The notes under the pieces: generated by a model
Databases searched by the model: none
Told to the model about the DNA's origin: nothing
The model's input: only the letters and a program-made list of their open reading frames with translations
Origin: MFD04580-c1 sp963702995
GTDB taxonomy: Bacteria; Planctomycetota; Phycisphaerae; Tepidisphaerales; Tepidisphaeraceae
Length of the DNA stretch: 64,000 nucleotides
Assembly (NCBI GenBank): GCA_963702995.1
Contig: OY969783.1
Coordinates: 496,001 to 560,000 of the forward strand
Reading direction: 5' to 3'
Shown: positions 34,762 to 44,742 of the stretch, one piece after another
Layout of the letters: each line of letters opens with the position of its first letter
Position numbering within the stretch: the stretch's first letter is position 1
Position numbers and translations under genes: made by a program

Positions 34762-37700
34762 CTAACCCCCAAAGACGTCCCGGTATTTCTTGAAAATCTG
34801 TTCCCAATCCTGGTGATGATGGAAGCGGATGACAATGTAGCCGGCGTCGATTAGCCGCTCGGTGATTTCCAGATCTTTCGCCTTCATCTCCGGAGTGTCG
34901 TGCGGCGGCCCGTCGATGAACACCGCTGCCTTGGCGTCTGCGTAGTAGAAGTCAGGACGCGTCGAACAGGAGGTGATCAAGTATTGGCCATCCGTTGGAA
35001 GGCCGAGCCTACTGCTCTCAACCTGCTTAAGCCATCGGCGTTCCAGTTCGGAATCGCATCGATCCCACAGCTTCTGCATCTGGTCTGAGCGCGATAGCGC
35101 GGCGGCGCCGACGATCACGGTGGAGTTTGCAAGAGAACTGAGCAATTCGACGATCAGCTTGCGGTCCAGATTTCGATGGTCCATCTGGTTGCCATAATCG
35201 AGAAGGCAGTCATAGCATGCTGCCTCGCAGCCAAAGCCTCGCGATGCGGTGGGCCCGAGATCAGCACCGGTGTCGGGATCGAAGTGGCAGATCTCCAAGG
35301 CCGCTCGTGCGATACGGGGCAATGCCGTCGGGTTTTCAACCAGATCGCGAAGGACGCCGGCGCCACCCTCGGCGGACTCGTACATGAAAATCAGCCGGCG
35401 GTCATCTCGATTGGGAAGCGGGTCGGCCGCCAACTCACCTGGCTCAAGCTGGTAAAGCTTCTGGATGGCTTCCTTCAGGGCAGATTGAATGGACGCCATC
35501 GTCTTCAGGTTGGGTTGTGGTTCGAACTGGACGACTAACACATTGCGTCGGTCTTCGACATAAGGCACGACGCGTTCTACTCGCTGGGATAACGGATCCT
35601 CGGAGTCGCTTTGGTCGAGATCACGGTTAGTAGCCCAATAGCCGCGTTCCGTGTCCAGCAGGAAGCCACGCTGGCTGGGAATCGCGCGCCTGAGCCATCC
35701 CAGATTGATCCGCCAGATGGAAGCGGCATCACCGTAGCGAAGGCTGGCTAGTTTGATGTCCCCGGAGTTGACTTCAGCGGTGCGTACATCCTGCCGGCCG
35801 TCGAATTCACCGAAGCGAAACGTCGACTGAAGCTCATATCCTATTCGCTGACGCTCTTCCTCATCGGACGTGATTCGGTCAGCCCGCTTCGCGGTGACGT
35901 TCTGCATGCGAACGAGCTCATCAACACGGCAGGTGGGCAGCAGCGGTTTTCCGCAGTTTTGACAGACATCGGGCCCGGGCTCGGCAACCACCTTGTGACC
36001 ATACCCGCAACTGTTACACACCTTCATGGCCAGCTTGGTCAGTTGGTTTTCGTCATTGTCAAACGCGAGCGTGACCTTATTGATGCGATACTGCGCGCCC
36101 TCGTGATAAACAACCGCCCGAGGTCCAAACTCAGAGATTGCAAGAAATCGCGGACGGGAAAGGAATTCGTCCTTTCCTCGCCGGCCCCGTCGAGCGGGGA
36201 TGAACGCCGAAACCGGAAGGCGAGGGAAGTTGTATCCCGGCAAGAATCCTTCGCTTGCGAAATAGCGGTAGCTGTAAAAGTCGCCTTCCTTTGCGCTCTC
36301 CGCACTGGTGAGAAGCTGAATCTGAGCCTCGGCCTGCCCCCGGAGCCGCTTTGCACGATCCCGGTCGGCGGCACTCCGCGTGTGGTCGCCTATCACTTCA
36401 TTCTGCGTGCGACGTTGCTGAACCGCGGCTCGGTAAAGCCCGCGCCATCGGTCGCAAGCCGCATCGAACGTCTGCGGTATGCGCGACATCACATCGTCAA
36501 GCCAATCCTCCCGATACCATGGGACGGTCTTTAGCTCCGGCCCAATTGCATCGAGGATCTTACGGGAGCGAGCGAGCGCCCTAAAGCGGGCGTCAATGCT
36601 TTCGATCTTCTTTTGAACATTCTCGTTCAACGGAATGCTGAGGTCGGTCTCACTGACGATTAAAAGTTCCGCGAGCGTCGTGCCGAGGTTCAGTTCCGCC
36701 TCTGAAAGCCAGACTGCATGAACGTGCGACTGAATCAGGTCGCGGTTTAAGAGGTCCAGACGCGGCGGACTCACTTGGCCTGCCACCATTGCGTGCGGCT
36801 GCTGGAAGTAGTACCGGTCGTGGGGACTGAAGCCGGAGCAATAGGTATAAACAAAAGCCGGTTGCCCCCCGCGGCCCGCGCGCCCGCTTCTCTGAGCGTA
36901 ATTGGCCGGGGTGGGTGGCACGTTGCGCATATTCACGACGTTGAGCTGCGCGATGTCGACGCCAAGTTCCATTGTCGGCGAGCAAAACAGGACAGGCAGT
37001 TCGGCGGTCCGAAATTCTCCTTCGCGCTCTCGGCGCACTTCAGACGGAACCTGGGCTGTGTGTTCCCGGGCCTCTAATCCGGCACCAAAGTCGGCGAACG
37101 TTTTATAAAACGTGACAAAGAACGGGTTGGCCTGTCGGGCTGTCTGTCCTTCCTGCGTGATACGAAGCCGGTCAACCATGGGCTTCGATCCGTCGCCGGC
37201 CTTCCAGATCATGACTGACGAGGGAACCTGATAACCGGGCGTGTTGAGCCCTTCGGCGGGTGACCGCACTTCTTCAACAAGCCCCCACGTCTTGAGGCAA
37301 CGGAACAGGTCTGCAATGATCTGCCCGAGATCGGCTTGCGATAGCGGCCTGCCGAGGGATGGCAGCACGCCCGCGCGCTTCAGGTACATTCCGAAATTAC
37401 TGGGGGCGGAGAGGAAGATGTCGTCTCCACGGTCTCGGTCGACGCGGCCTCGGGGCCACGCGACGCAAGCGGATTCCATGTCTCGATGTTCCTCAATGAC
37501 CCACGGGTCGCAAAGTCGCTGGCTGCTCTGAAGGCTGATGCGCTCCTGGTAAATGGGCGTGAGCGAATCTTCCTTGATCGCCAGACTTCTGCGCAGGTGG
37601 TCCAGAAGCGCGTAGATGATCTCCTTGCGTTGTTCAGCCGACGCTGCAACGAGCGCGGCAAACGCCTGCTTCTCACTCCAGAACTTCTCGTCAGCAGCTA

Positions 37701-38652
37701 ACTCGTCTGCGCCAAGGTAGTCAATTTGAAGCAGTCCGCACTCTTCCAGATTGGGCGATGTAACTCGCCAGCCTCGTTGAAGGTCGCGGTAAAGAAAATA
37801 ACTCAGGACGGACCGAAGCGCGCGGCGTGTCTCTTCGAGCGCCGGTCCCCGAATATCGGGGTCATTCGCGTAGAACTGAACGCCCAAGTCCATTCCCCGC
37901 TCGACGTGTTGGGACAGCTCGTCGTAACGAAGGCCGCCCTTACCATGGCGCAGCAGCGCCCGCAAAAGCGCCGACCTGACCAAGCCGACTTCGACGAAAT
38001 CATTGAAATGACCAGCCTGGAGAGAAGCGTCCTGGCGGTTATCCGTGAAGCTGAGCAGCTTTCTTGCCTTGGGTTCGAGCGATTCGTCATGTCTCAACCG
38101 CAGAATGGTGGTCAACGCGAGGATCGAGGTCGCGGTGCTTCTGCCGTCGATCCCGATTGTGCCCAACTTCATCACATCGGAGCGCTGACGGGGGTTGTAC
38201 GCAATCCCGCACTGCGGATTCATGCAGAATCGAAACGGTGTGGGAACGAACGCCGCTGGGATTCCCTCCCCACCTATGCTGCCGTCGGTCAACAGGCGCA
38301 GCACTTCGGGGACAGGCTGCTTGGGTCGAATGCGCCGACGTCCGTCGGGCCTCGTCTCAATGAAACTTTCCGGGACCCGCGTAAGTTCTTGTTCTTCATC
38401 CTCGGGCCATGGGTCGCTGCCGGAGATATAAAGATATCCGGGCTCGTAGTCGTCGGTGCCAGATCCGTTAAATCGATCGCGGGGCAAGATCGGGCCCGCA
38501 TTCCCCTCCCTAGGGCGTTCAACGCTGTAATATTCCTGCCCGCAATGGCGACAAAACACGAGGGGAAAGAGCGCTCGCGTTCGATCGCCAGGCATGAACT
38601 GCTGGCCGCGCAGGGTCATCCGACTCACCGGCCGCTGTATCAGCGAGGTCAA
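34762..38652 (-). pseudogene. DUF1998 DEAD/DEAH helicase missing its N-terminal half
   Basis: 1,296 residues remain; the first usable start (TTG 38652) has no natural context and homology-like sequence begins near GDRTRALFPLVFCRHCGQEYY. The RecA2 half is present: SPTMELGVDIAQL (motif V) and YAQRSGRAGRGG (motif VI). The RecA1 half with Walker A and DEAH box, roughly 600 residues in such proteins, is absent. The C-terminus has a zinc cluster (CNSCGYG..., CQNCGKP), the DUF1998 region and a final restriction-like segment (RPDFYYADAKAAVFIDG). Right next to the break lies a ligase gene also missing its 5' half. Confidence 0.7.
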
Positions 38653-39424
38653 TTTCCGACTCGGTGAGTTTCAACAGAACGTGCCGCATCTGGCGGTTGG
38701 GCTCGAACACCTGGTCGGCACCGTTCTGGACGGCGAACTGGTCTGCCCGGTTCCTCAAGTCCGTACCGGCGCAACTGTCACGGAGAACGCACTTCAAGCG
38801 GCGGTTGCGATTCTTGCGACCACGCCAGCCAAGGCCCATGAGATTCAGGCATCGCAATCGGCTCACCTGCAATTTCATGCGTTCGATGTTCTGAAATTCG
38901 CCTCCCTCGACGTCACCGCTGAACCGCTTCGGCAGTGCGCCGAGATTCTCGCGGAAATGCTTGCTTCGGTCAGCAACCCGCACATCGGGCTTGTTCAGAC
39001 CATCCGCACGGAGAAGCGGACGTTTCATCAAAGCATCATCGACGCAGGGGGTGAAGGGACGGTCTGGAAGCGCGACGACCAGCCCTATCAAGCCGGCTGC
39101 AGAGTTGACCACTGGGTCAAGCGAAAGCGCGCCCTGGAAATCGAAGCATTCGTCACCGGATCCAAGCCCGGGACCGAAGGGCGCGGCCATGCCGATCGGG
39201 TTGGGGCGGTCGAGTTTAGCATCAAGCAGGACGATGGCACAGCGACTCCCATCGGCTGGATCAGCGCATGGAACGACGAGGAGCGCAATGCGATGACCCA
39301 TGTGACTGATGGCGCGGTCGCTCTCGATCCGGCCTATCTGGGTCGGCGGGCACTCATTACGGGGCTCGATCTGTCAGCAAAGTCGCGGCGTCTACGCCAT
39401 GCCCGGCTTGTGCGATGGCTGTAG
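38594..39424 (+). pseudogene. ATP-dependent DNA ligase lacking its N-terminus
   Basis: Homology-like sequence begins near 38655. Later ligase motifs are present in order: VLDGELV (III), FDVLKF (IIIa), GGEGTVWK (IV) and WVKRKR (V, about 173-178 of the frame), with the start of an OB-fold (EIEAFVTGSKPG). Motif I, which holds the adenylated Lys, and everything before it are missing, so the product cannot ligate. It faces away from the truncated helicase; both lack 5' ends at the same place. Confidence 0.7.
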
Positions 39425-39510
39425 AGAACCGAGCCCGAGACGGCGGGTACGCAGTCAAGCATGTCGGCGTGGACGAATCATCACGCACGCCGCAAACCAA
39501 GGAGAATCGA

Positions 39511-41151
39511 ATGAGCACAACCCTAAATGCGCCGCGGAAGCGGGCAAAGAAGCGCCGGTCTGATCGCACCCCAACTGCCGAGGCAGTCGAGCAACAGGTC
39601 ACGACTGAGAATCAGCCGCAGGTCAGCCTGATTGCCCTGGCCGACATCGAGCGGGATGCGGAGAATCACCGACTGGGTGCGCCGGCGAGTCGGCAGAAGA
39701 TCCAGGAACTGGCCGAGTCCTTGCGAATCAACGGCCAACAGCAACCGGTCCAGGTTTACGCCTACCCGGAAGGACAGACGTCGGCCGCGGGACACCGGTA
39801 TCTTCTGGCGTTTGGATTCCGTCGCTGTACCGCGGCGGAATTGTGTGAGTGGTCGTCGATTTCAGCCATCATCAAACCCATGCCGTTGCTCGCGGACGGA
39901 AGCATCGATCGACTTACGATCCAGAGAATTCGCGGGATTGAAAACCTTCAGCGGGAGAATCTGAATCCCATTGAAGAGTGTGTACTGATTGAGCAGTTGG
40001 CCGCGAACCTGCCTGCCGAAATTGATGGGGCAGCCGTGCGGGAATCGGATGGTCGGCTCACGGATGTGGCGAGCCGGTTCCTGGCGCGCAGCATTGGCCG
40101 CACGGAGGCGTGGGTGCGGGATCGGCTCTACCTCACCCGTCTTTCTCCAGCGGTGAAGCAGAAGGTCATCGACGGGAAGCTCTTTCTGCTCTTCGCGCGG
40201 GAGATTGCCAAGCTGGCCGATCATGGGGAGCAGGAACGATTGGCCGGGTTGTGCGAGGCCGATGCGGACGATGGGCATTGCCATACGACCATCGCGCAGG
40301 TCCGACGATACGTGGGTGAACGTCAGAATTCCCTACGCGGTGTCCCCTGGCACCTCGACAAGGAATTCCCCAAGCACCGCCTGATCGTCGGCGCCTGTGC
40401 CACCTGCCCGTTCAACTCCACCAACGATAAGAATCTCTTCGAGCATGACGGCGCCCCGGCCCCTGAGGGGTTCTGCCTTCGATCATCGTGTTTCGAAGCC
40501 AAGCGCGCGATGACCGACAAGGCGGTTGATGCCGCTGTCGAGAAGATCGTGACGCAGAAGAAGCCGGCCACCGAAACTTCGGCGGTGGAATTGGCGGCGG
40601 AGTTCGTGAAACCTGGCCGGGTGGCAAGACAGGCGAAGAAGCGGCTCGAACCAGCGCCAAGTCAATCTCCCGAGAAAGCGAAAACCGAATATTGGGAGAC
40701 GCCGGAGTACAAGGCAAAGCTCGCGCTGACCGAGGCCGAGCGCAAGTGGCGGGAAAACGTCAGCGATTCGCTGACTGAATCGCTCCGGCGCCAACCAGGC
40801 CGGCTTGCGTCGCTTGTGATGCTCGTGCTGGCAGGCAAGCTTCAACGCCAGATGTCCACAAAGGAACTCTCCCGCGCCGAGGAGGCGATCAAGCTCACCG
40901 TCAAACCGACGTGGCAGAACCTCCTGCAACTCGAGAAGCGGGCGCTGGCCCGCAAGCAGTTCGACATCGCCAACATCGTCAGCCTGCACAGCACGGACGT
41001 GGTCGCCAAAGCTCTGGCCGAATCGTACTCGCTGTCGCTGCCACCGTTCCCGAAGCTGGAGGACTTCATGCCCAAGCCAGCTATGGAGAGGAATGCATCG
41101 GGGAACTCAACGGACAATCAGTCGAAAGGCGACGCGGATTCGACGGCGTGA
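39511..41151 (+). CDS. ParB/Spo0J-family protein with Cys cluster
   Basis: 546 residues from ATG 39511 (AAGGAGA site). A basic N-terminus precedes the ParB-like nuclease domain (IALADIERDAENHRL, then QPVQVYAYPEG and AGHRYLLAFGFRR, about 50-130), followed by a helix-turn-helix region (SRFLARSIGRTEAWV, about 190-204) and a Cys cluster (CATCPFNS, CLRSSC, about 300-335). Such extended ParB proteins are common in plasmids and integrative elements, where they may aid partition or regulate genes. No ParA gene is seen in the window. Confidence 0.85.
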   Translation: MSTTLNAPRKRAKKRRSDRTPTAEAVEQQVTTENQPQVSLIALADIERDAENHRLGAPASRQKIQELAESLRINGQQQPVQVYAYPEGQTSAAGHRYLLAFGFRRCTAAELCEWSSISAIIKPMPLLADGSIDRLTIQRIRGIENLQRENLNPIEECVLIEQLAANLPAEIDGAAVRESDGRLTDVASRFLARSIGRTEAWVRDRLYLTRLSPAVKQKVIDGKLFLLFAREIAKLADHGEQERLAGLCEADADDGHCHTTIAQVRRYVGERQNSLRGVPWHLDKEFPKHRLIVGACATCPFNSTNDKNLFEHDGAPAPEGFCLRSSCFEAKRAMTDKAVDAAVEKIVTQKKPATETSAVELAAEFVKPGRVARQAKKRLEPAPSQSPEKAKTEYWETPEYKAKLALTEAERKWRENVSDSLTESLRRQPGRLASLVMLVLAGKLQRQMSTKELSRAEEAIKLTVKPTWQNLLQLEKRALARKQFDIANIVSLHSTDVVAKALAESYSLSLPPFPKLEDFMPKPAMERNASGNSTDNQSKGDADSTA

Positions 41152-41174
41152 TCAGCGCCATTCTGCATCCGAGG

Positions 41175-41483
41175 TCACTTGCGGTTTTGCGTGTCGGAAG
41201 GTGGTGCCGGGACAGCCGCCTGTGCTTCGGTCAACTTCTGAGAACGTTCGCCCGCAGGGTTGACGGGACGGTCGAACGCGAACAACTCTGTGGGGGTTAT
41301 CCCGAAGTAGCGGCACAACCTCTCGACATACGCGGTGTTCGTCACATACCCCTTGGGGTCGTTCATTTTGCTCAGCACCTGCGGCGAGATGCCGGTTGCG
41401 GCCGACAGGTCCCGCATCGACAGGCGCCGACCCTGCCGGCGTCCTAGCTCTTCCAGAAGTTCGCGGAGGCGGAAACTGTGCAT
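41175..41483 (-). CDS. XRE-family repressor
   Basis: 102 residues from ATG 41483 (the open frame extends upstream but the upstream part is AT-rich and non-coding in character). HTH: SMRDLSAATGISPQVLSKM (about 21-39), followed by YVERLCRYFGITPTELFAFD, the XRE/Cro layout. The tail is Pro/Ala-rich. It is transcribed divergently from the promoter at 41562-41590 and may control the two paralogous genes and the recombinase. Confidence 0.75.
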   Translation of the reverse strand: MHSFRLRELLEELGRRQGRRLSMRDLSAATGISPQVLSKMNDPKGYVTNTAYVERLCRYFGITPTELFAFDRPVNPAGERSQKLTEAQAAVPAPPSDTQNRK

Positions 41484-41561
41484 AAGTGCACGGAGAATAT
41501 AAACCAAAGGAAACGAAAATCCACCCTCAAGGTCTAAGTTTATCACGGGGAGATTTTTCTG

Positions 41562-41590
41562 TTGACTCGGCAGAGCGGGTCCGCTAAGTT
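41562..41590 (+). promoter_or_regulatory. Sigma-70-type promoter
   Basis: TTGACT (41562-41567), 17-base spacer, TAAGTT (41585-41590). It reads toward the gene at 41730, with transcription expected to begin near 41597. It lies in the gap divergent from the XRE gene, an obvious place for its operator. Confidence 0.55.
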
Positions 41591-41596
41591 ATCTCC

Positions 41597-41729
41597 TGTA
41601 AAGCAACTCCAATCTTTTCGAGAGAGCTATGAAACGCTGAGTTGCGTATCAATCGTCGGGATGTTTTCAAGTCCCGGACGTTGACCGTTCGGTCGGCTCT
41701 TCGGAGTGATGCTTTACAAGGAGTCTCCC
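41597..41729 (+). promoter_or_regulatory. Structured 5' leader with alternative pairings to the ribosome-binding site
   Basis: TGTAAAGCA (41597-41605) is the complement of TGCTTTACA (41710-41718), which directly precedes the AAGGAG site; the neighbouring CTCC can pair with GGAG too. GCAACTC (41603-41609) can instead pair with GAGTTGC (41639-41645). The two pairings exclude one another, as in switches or attenuators. No known riboswitch family is recognised. Confidence 0.4.
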
Positions 41730-42248
41730 ATGGCAAAGCGCCATAAATCGGGCGATCGGCCAACAATGCCGGTCGCAAGTGTCCGTTTTCACTACAACAC
41801 CCAGCACTTGTCGCTGGACATTTCTGGGATGCCCAAAGGTACGAATGAACCGAGTTGGGGCGTGTTCGACTACGCGGGTGATGGGGTTCGAACGCGCCAC
41901 GCCGTGTTGACCGCGGTCAGTTGCTCGGCGGACGGGATCTTGGCTGATCTGAGCAACTCGCGCCCGAATCATCTCGCCTCGGATTCGTTTCAGCTCAAGA
42001 TCGATCCAGATGCTGAAATGGCGATCTGGCGAGGAAGGGATTTCGCAACCCTCACAAAAGAAAAGCTTGAGCAGATCACCACTCTGTTGACTCTCGATAT
42101 CCGGAACCTCATCGCTCTCTGGAAACGAACGAGCCTGTGCACAGTTTCCGTCGCGGAGTCGACGATCCTGGTGAACGATCTCGTCGTGGATGGACTCACT
42201 TACACAATTGGAAGAGATGATCAGCGCGCCCCCGAGAAGGCCGCATGA
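41730..42248 (+). CDS. Paralogous unknown protein, copy 1
   Basis: 172 residues from ATG 41730 (AAGGAG site). Its recurring features are NTQHLSLDI (about 24-32), RTRHAVLTAVSCSADGILADL (start near 53), LSNSRPN, and a C-terminal LWKR...LVNDLVVDGLTYTIG. The same features recur in the next gene (NTQHVSLRL, RAVLTVLGS, LSNSRPG, LVVDNCRYVIG), so the two are tandem duplicates of about 35-40% similarity by eye. No known domain; largely beta strand. Confidence 0.65.
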   Translation: MAKRHKSGDRPTMPVASVRFHYNTQHLSLDISGMPKGTNEPSWGVFDYAGDGVRTRHAVLTAVSCSADGILADLSNSRPNHLASDSFQLKIDPDAEMAIWRGRDFATLTKEKLEQITTLLTLDIRNLIALWKRTSLCTVSVAESTILVNDLVVDGLTYTIGRDDQRAPEKAA

Positions 42249-42729
42249 TCGTCAAGGGTGCGGCCATAAGCAGGGCCAAAATACTCTGCGCGGCACAACA
42301 CCCTCAATATTTCTCCAAAGGAGTCAGCAGTGGCAAAGAGAAAACAATCGGGAGGCCGGCTTCAAACACCGGCAGCAAAACTCAATTACCACATCAACAC
42401 ACAGCACGTGTCGCTCAGGTTGTTAGATCATTCAGTCCCGAGCGATGATGCGGGCCTTGGGAAGATTCACGATCTTTTTGACAACGCAAGCGACGGGAGT
42501 CGAAACCGCCGAGCCGTCCTGACCGTGCTCGGATCCGCCGAAAGATCGATTCTTGTCGAACTGAGCAATTCGCGGCCAGGAGGCTTAGAGCCGGACAAAT
42601 TCCAGTTCTCCATCGTCTATGGCGGGAAAGTTTGGCTTTTTCGAGGTCGCACCCCCGACGCGCTTTCCGACTACAGCAAATGGGCCGAAGGGACGACAAT
42701 TAGAGCACTGACTGTTGAGGTCGGAAATC

Positions 42730-44099
42730 GGCTCTCCGCCAAACCCGCTGATCCTTGTGTAGGCCTCACCCGAACGCATGCAGCACACGAAGCCGGAAGT
42801 GGGCGAAGTTGCTCATCCCGCACGCCCGCCACAGGATCGCCCGCAGGCCTCGGTTAAACCCCTCCGTGCGGCCGTTGCTCGAACGGGCGACAAAGTAGTT
42901 GGTGATCCCGCCCATCCAGTTCTCCACCATCCGGTAGAACGGCTCCAACGCCTTGAGCCCCATCCGCCGACCCCGCTCGCACCAGGCCTGCAACCAGACG
43001 GCCGCCGTCTCCTGCCGCCGCACCCGGCCGTCCTCGAAGATCTCCCGCAACGCCTCCCGGTGCCGGTAGAGCTTGTCCAGATCAGGGAAACGCAGCTTCA
43101 GCCGATCCAGTTCCTTCCGCTGTTCCGGCCGCAGGTTCTCCTGGTTGGTCAGCCAGAGCCAGCGGCTCCCTTTGAGCTCTTTGGCCTGCTCCGCGGGCAG
43201 GGACCGCTGGATCTCCCGCCGCGCGTCGTTGAGCCGGTCCTGGAAGTTCTTCATCACATGGAAGCGGTCGATCGTCACCCGCACGGCCTCCCCGAACACC
43301 TCCCGCGCCCCTGGGCGTAGGCCTCCCACATGTCGCAGGTGACCTCTTGCAGCTCCGCCAGCAACCCCGACTCCTTACCCCGCTCCAGCCACGCGACGAC
43401 GGCCGCCTTCTCCCGCGACTCCAGCACATCCAGCACGCGGCCGTTGGTGTGGTCGATCAGGACGCAGCAGAATTGGCGGTGCCTTTTTTTAAAGACAGCT
43501 CGTCGATCCCCAGCGACCGCACCGGCTGAAGGGCGGCCGCCGGAGGGCGTGTCCGCAGGCGTTGCAGATGGTCGTAGTACCACCGCTCGGCCGTCTTCTC
43601 CGGCACGCCGAAGAACCGTGCGGCCGTGGCCACGTCGCCGTGGGTCGCGAGGTCTGTGAGGCGGGAGAGGAATCGCTCGGTCGCGTGGGCCCCTTCGGCC
43701 AACGCCGGGTGACGCGGGGTGAAGAACTTGCCGCAGCGGCCGCAATGGAACTGCCAGCCGCGGACGATCAGCTCGGTCCGCCAGCCGCCCAGCGGCAGGT
43801 CCAGCACGTGCCGGTCATAGCAGGCATGCCGGTCCCCGGTGGCGCAGCGGCAGTCAGGGCAAACGCCCAGCAGGTCCGTTGGAACGACCGTCAGCGTTCG
43901 CGTTTTGGTCGAGCGATCTTCCGTCGCCTCGACCACCTCGAAGCCCTCGAGATCCAGCAGCCCCGTGAGCGTCCTCAACCTTTCGTCCAACCCGAGTGTC
44001 GCGTCCATGCGAAGTCCTCCGTGACTTCAAGAGCCGTTTTTCCATCACCACAACATCTGGTGGATGATAACCAAGCGTCAGCCGTTTTGGCGGAGAGCC
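42730..44099 (-). mobile_element. ISL3-family insertion sequence
   Basis: 1,370 bp with terminal inverted repeats starting GGCTCTCCGCCAAA, flanked by the 8-bp direct repeat CGGAAATC (42722-42729 and 44100-44107). The 8-bp duplication and GGCTCT ends are typical of ISL3. The transposase reads on the minus strand and is broken by two frame changes. Confidence 0.9.
42766..44008 (-). pseudogene. ISL3-family transposase, frameshifted
   Basis: Three consecutive frames: N-terminus 44008 to about 43490 (zinc ribbon CPDC..., CGRCGKFF; SLGIDELSLKK with the first catalytic Asp), middle about 43488-43311 (HRQFCCVLIDHTNGRVLDVL), and C-terminus about 43311-42766 (VTIDRFHVMKNFQ with second Asp; NGRTEGFNRGL with Glu). 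The first change lies at an A7 run (T7 on plus, 43484-43490), and a -1 slip there gives the right product. The second lies at a G4 run (C4 on plus, 43308-43311). About 410 residues if restored, the usual size. Confidence 0.8.
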
Positions 44100-44394
44100 C
44101 GGAAATCTTGTTCAGCTGTGGAAGGAAGCGGCACTTTGCACCATTTTTCTCCGCGACATGGTGCTGAAAGTGAGCGACCTCGTTGTGGACAATTGTAGAT
44201 ATGTCATTGGTGGTGGTGATGCATCGGAACTTCCCAGCGAGACGTCAACGGAGTTCGTAAGCTAGAGATTGAGACCTACGGCAATCTGATATTGCTGATA
44301 GTGGAAATGACCCGCCAACGCCTTGACGGGCGGCAAAGGGTGAGAGACGCGAATAGGCCGCTTAGCCGAAAGCAAGCTCACCGGACCCGTCAAC

Positions 44395-44414
44395 GGACGC
44401 ATAAGATTGCGTCC
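44395..44414 (+). other. Hairpin upstream of the recombinase unit
   Basis: GGACGCA (44395-44401), loop TAAGAT, TGCGTCC (44408-44414), about 90 bases before the first start of the recombinase unit. A second short pairing, GGGTAC...GTACCC, lies just before the Shine-Dalgarno near 44490. Could be leader structure. Confidence 0.35.
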
Positions 44415-44502
44415 TAAACCGCTCCACGAATGGCTCTGAGCCGCGTGGGACCGGTCGGGCACTCGCGGGGTACTTGATCCAGGTACCCAGGAGTGCTTCA
44501 CC

Positions 44503-44742
44503 GTGAATACCAACCAACTCACTGATCCATCCCCATCGAACAGCGACACCCTTGTTTCCGGCGACGATTTATCGACCGGCGCCCAGTCGCATTCCCCCAA
44601 TTCCATCCACCCGCTTCATGGTATGTCTGTGGCAGAGCGGACCGAATCGCGCCAGCGGGTCTTTGCCAAGGCGCTGGCTGAGATCCTGCGCCGCCGGCCG
44701 CAGCGTACCATCGCGGCAACCGGCGCGGAGATTCGATCATGA
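44503..44742 (+). CDS. Small protein coupled to the serine recombinase
   Basis: 79 residues from GTG 44503 (CAGGAG site). N-terminal half is Ser/Thr/Asn-rich, C-terminal half helical and basic (RVFAKALAEILRRRPQ). Its stop overlaps the recombinase start (ATGA at 44739), so the two are co-translated. A directionality factor or regulator would fit the position; no motif supports either. Confidence 0.6.
   Translation: MNTNQLTDPSPSNSDTLVSGDDLSTGAQSHSPNSIHPLHGMSVAERTESRQRVFAKALAEILRRRPQRTIAATGAEIRS

Larger units (their letters stand above)
42330..44265 (+). pseudogene. Paralogous unknown protein, copy 2, split by an ISL3-family element
   Basis: GTG 42330 (AAGGAG site). The gene runs to 42729, is interrupted by the IS, and resumes at 44108 to a TAG at 44263-44265. 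Removing the IS and one 8-bp repeat gives a continuous frame (VEVGN-LVQLWKEAALCTIF...) of about 184 residues whose two halves align with copy 1 (LWKRTSLCTV). The split kills the gene; copy 1 may compensate. Confidence 0.8.

Noticed and set aside
38519..39301. 260-residue minus-strand frame as the missing helicase N-terminus
   Set aside because: It is opposite the ligase gene, which has clear ordered motifs on the plus strand, and shows no Walker A or DEAH box.
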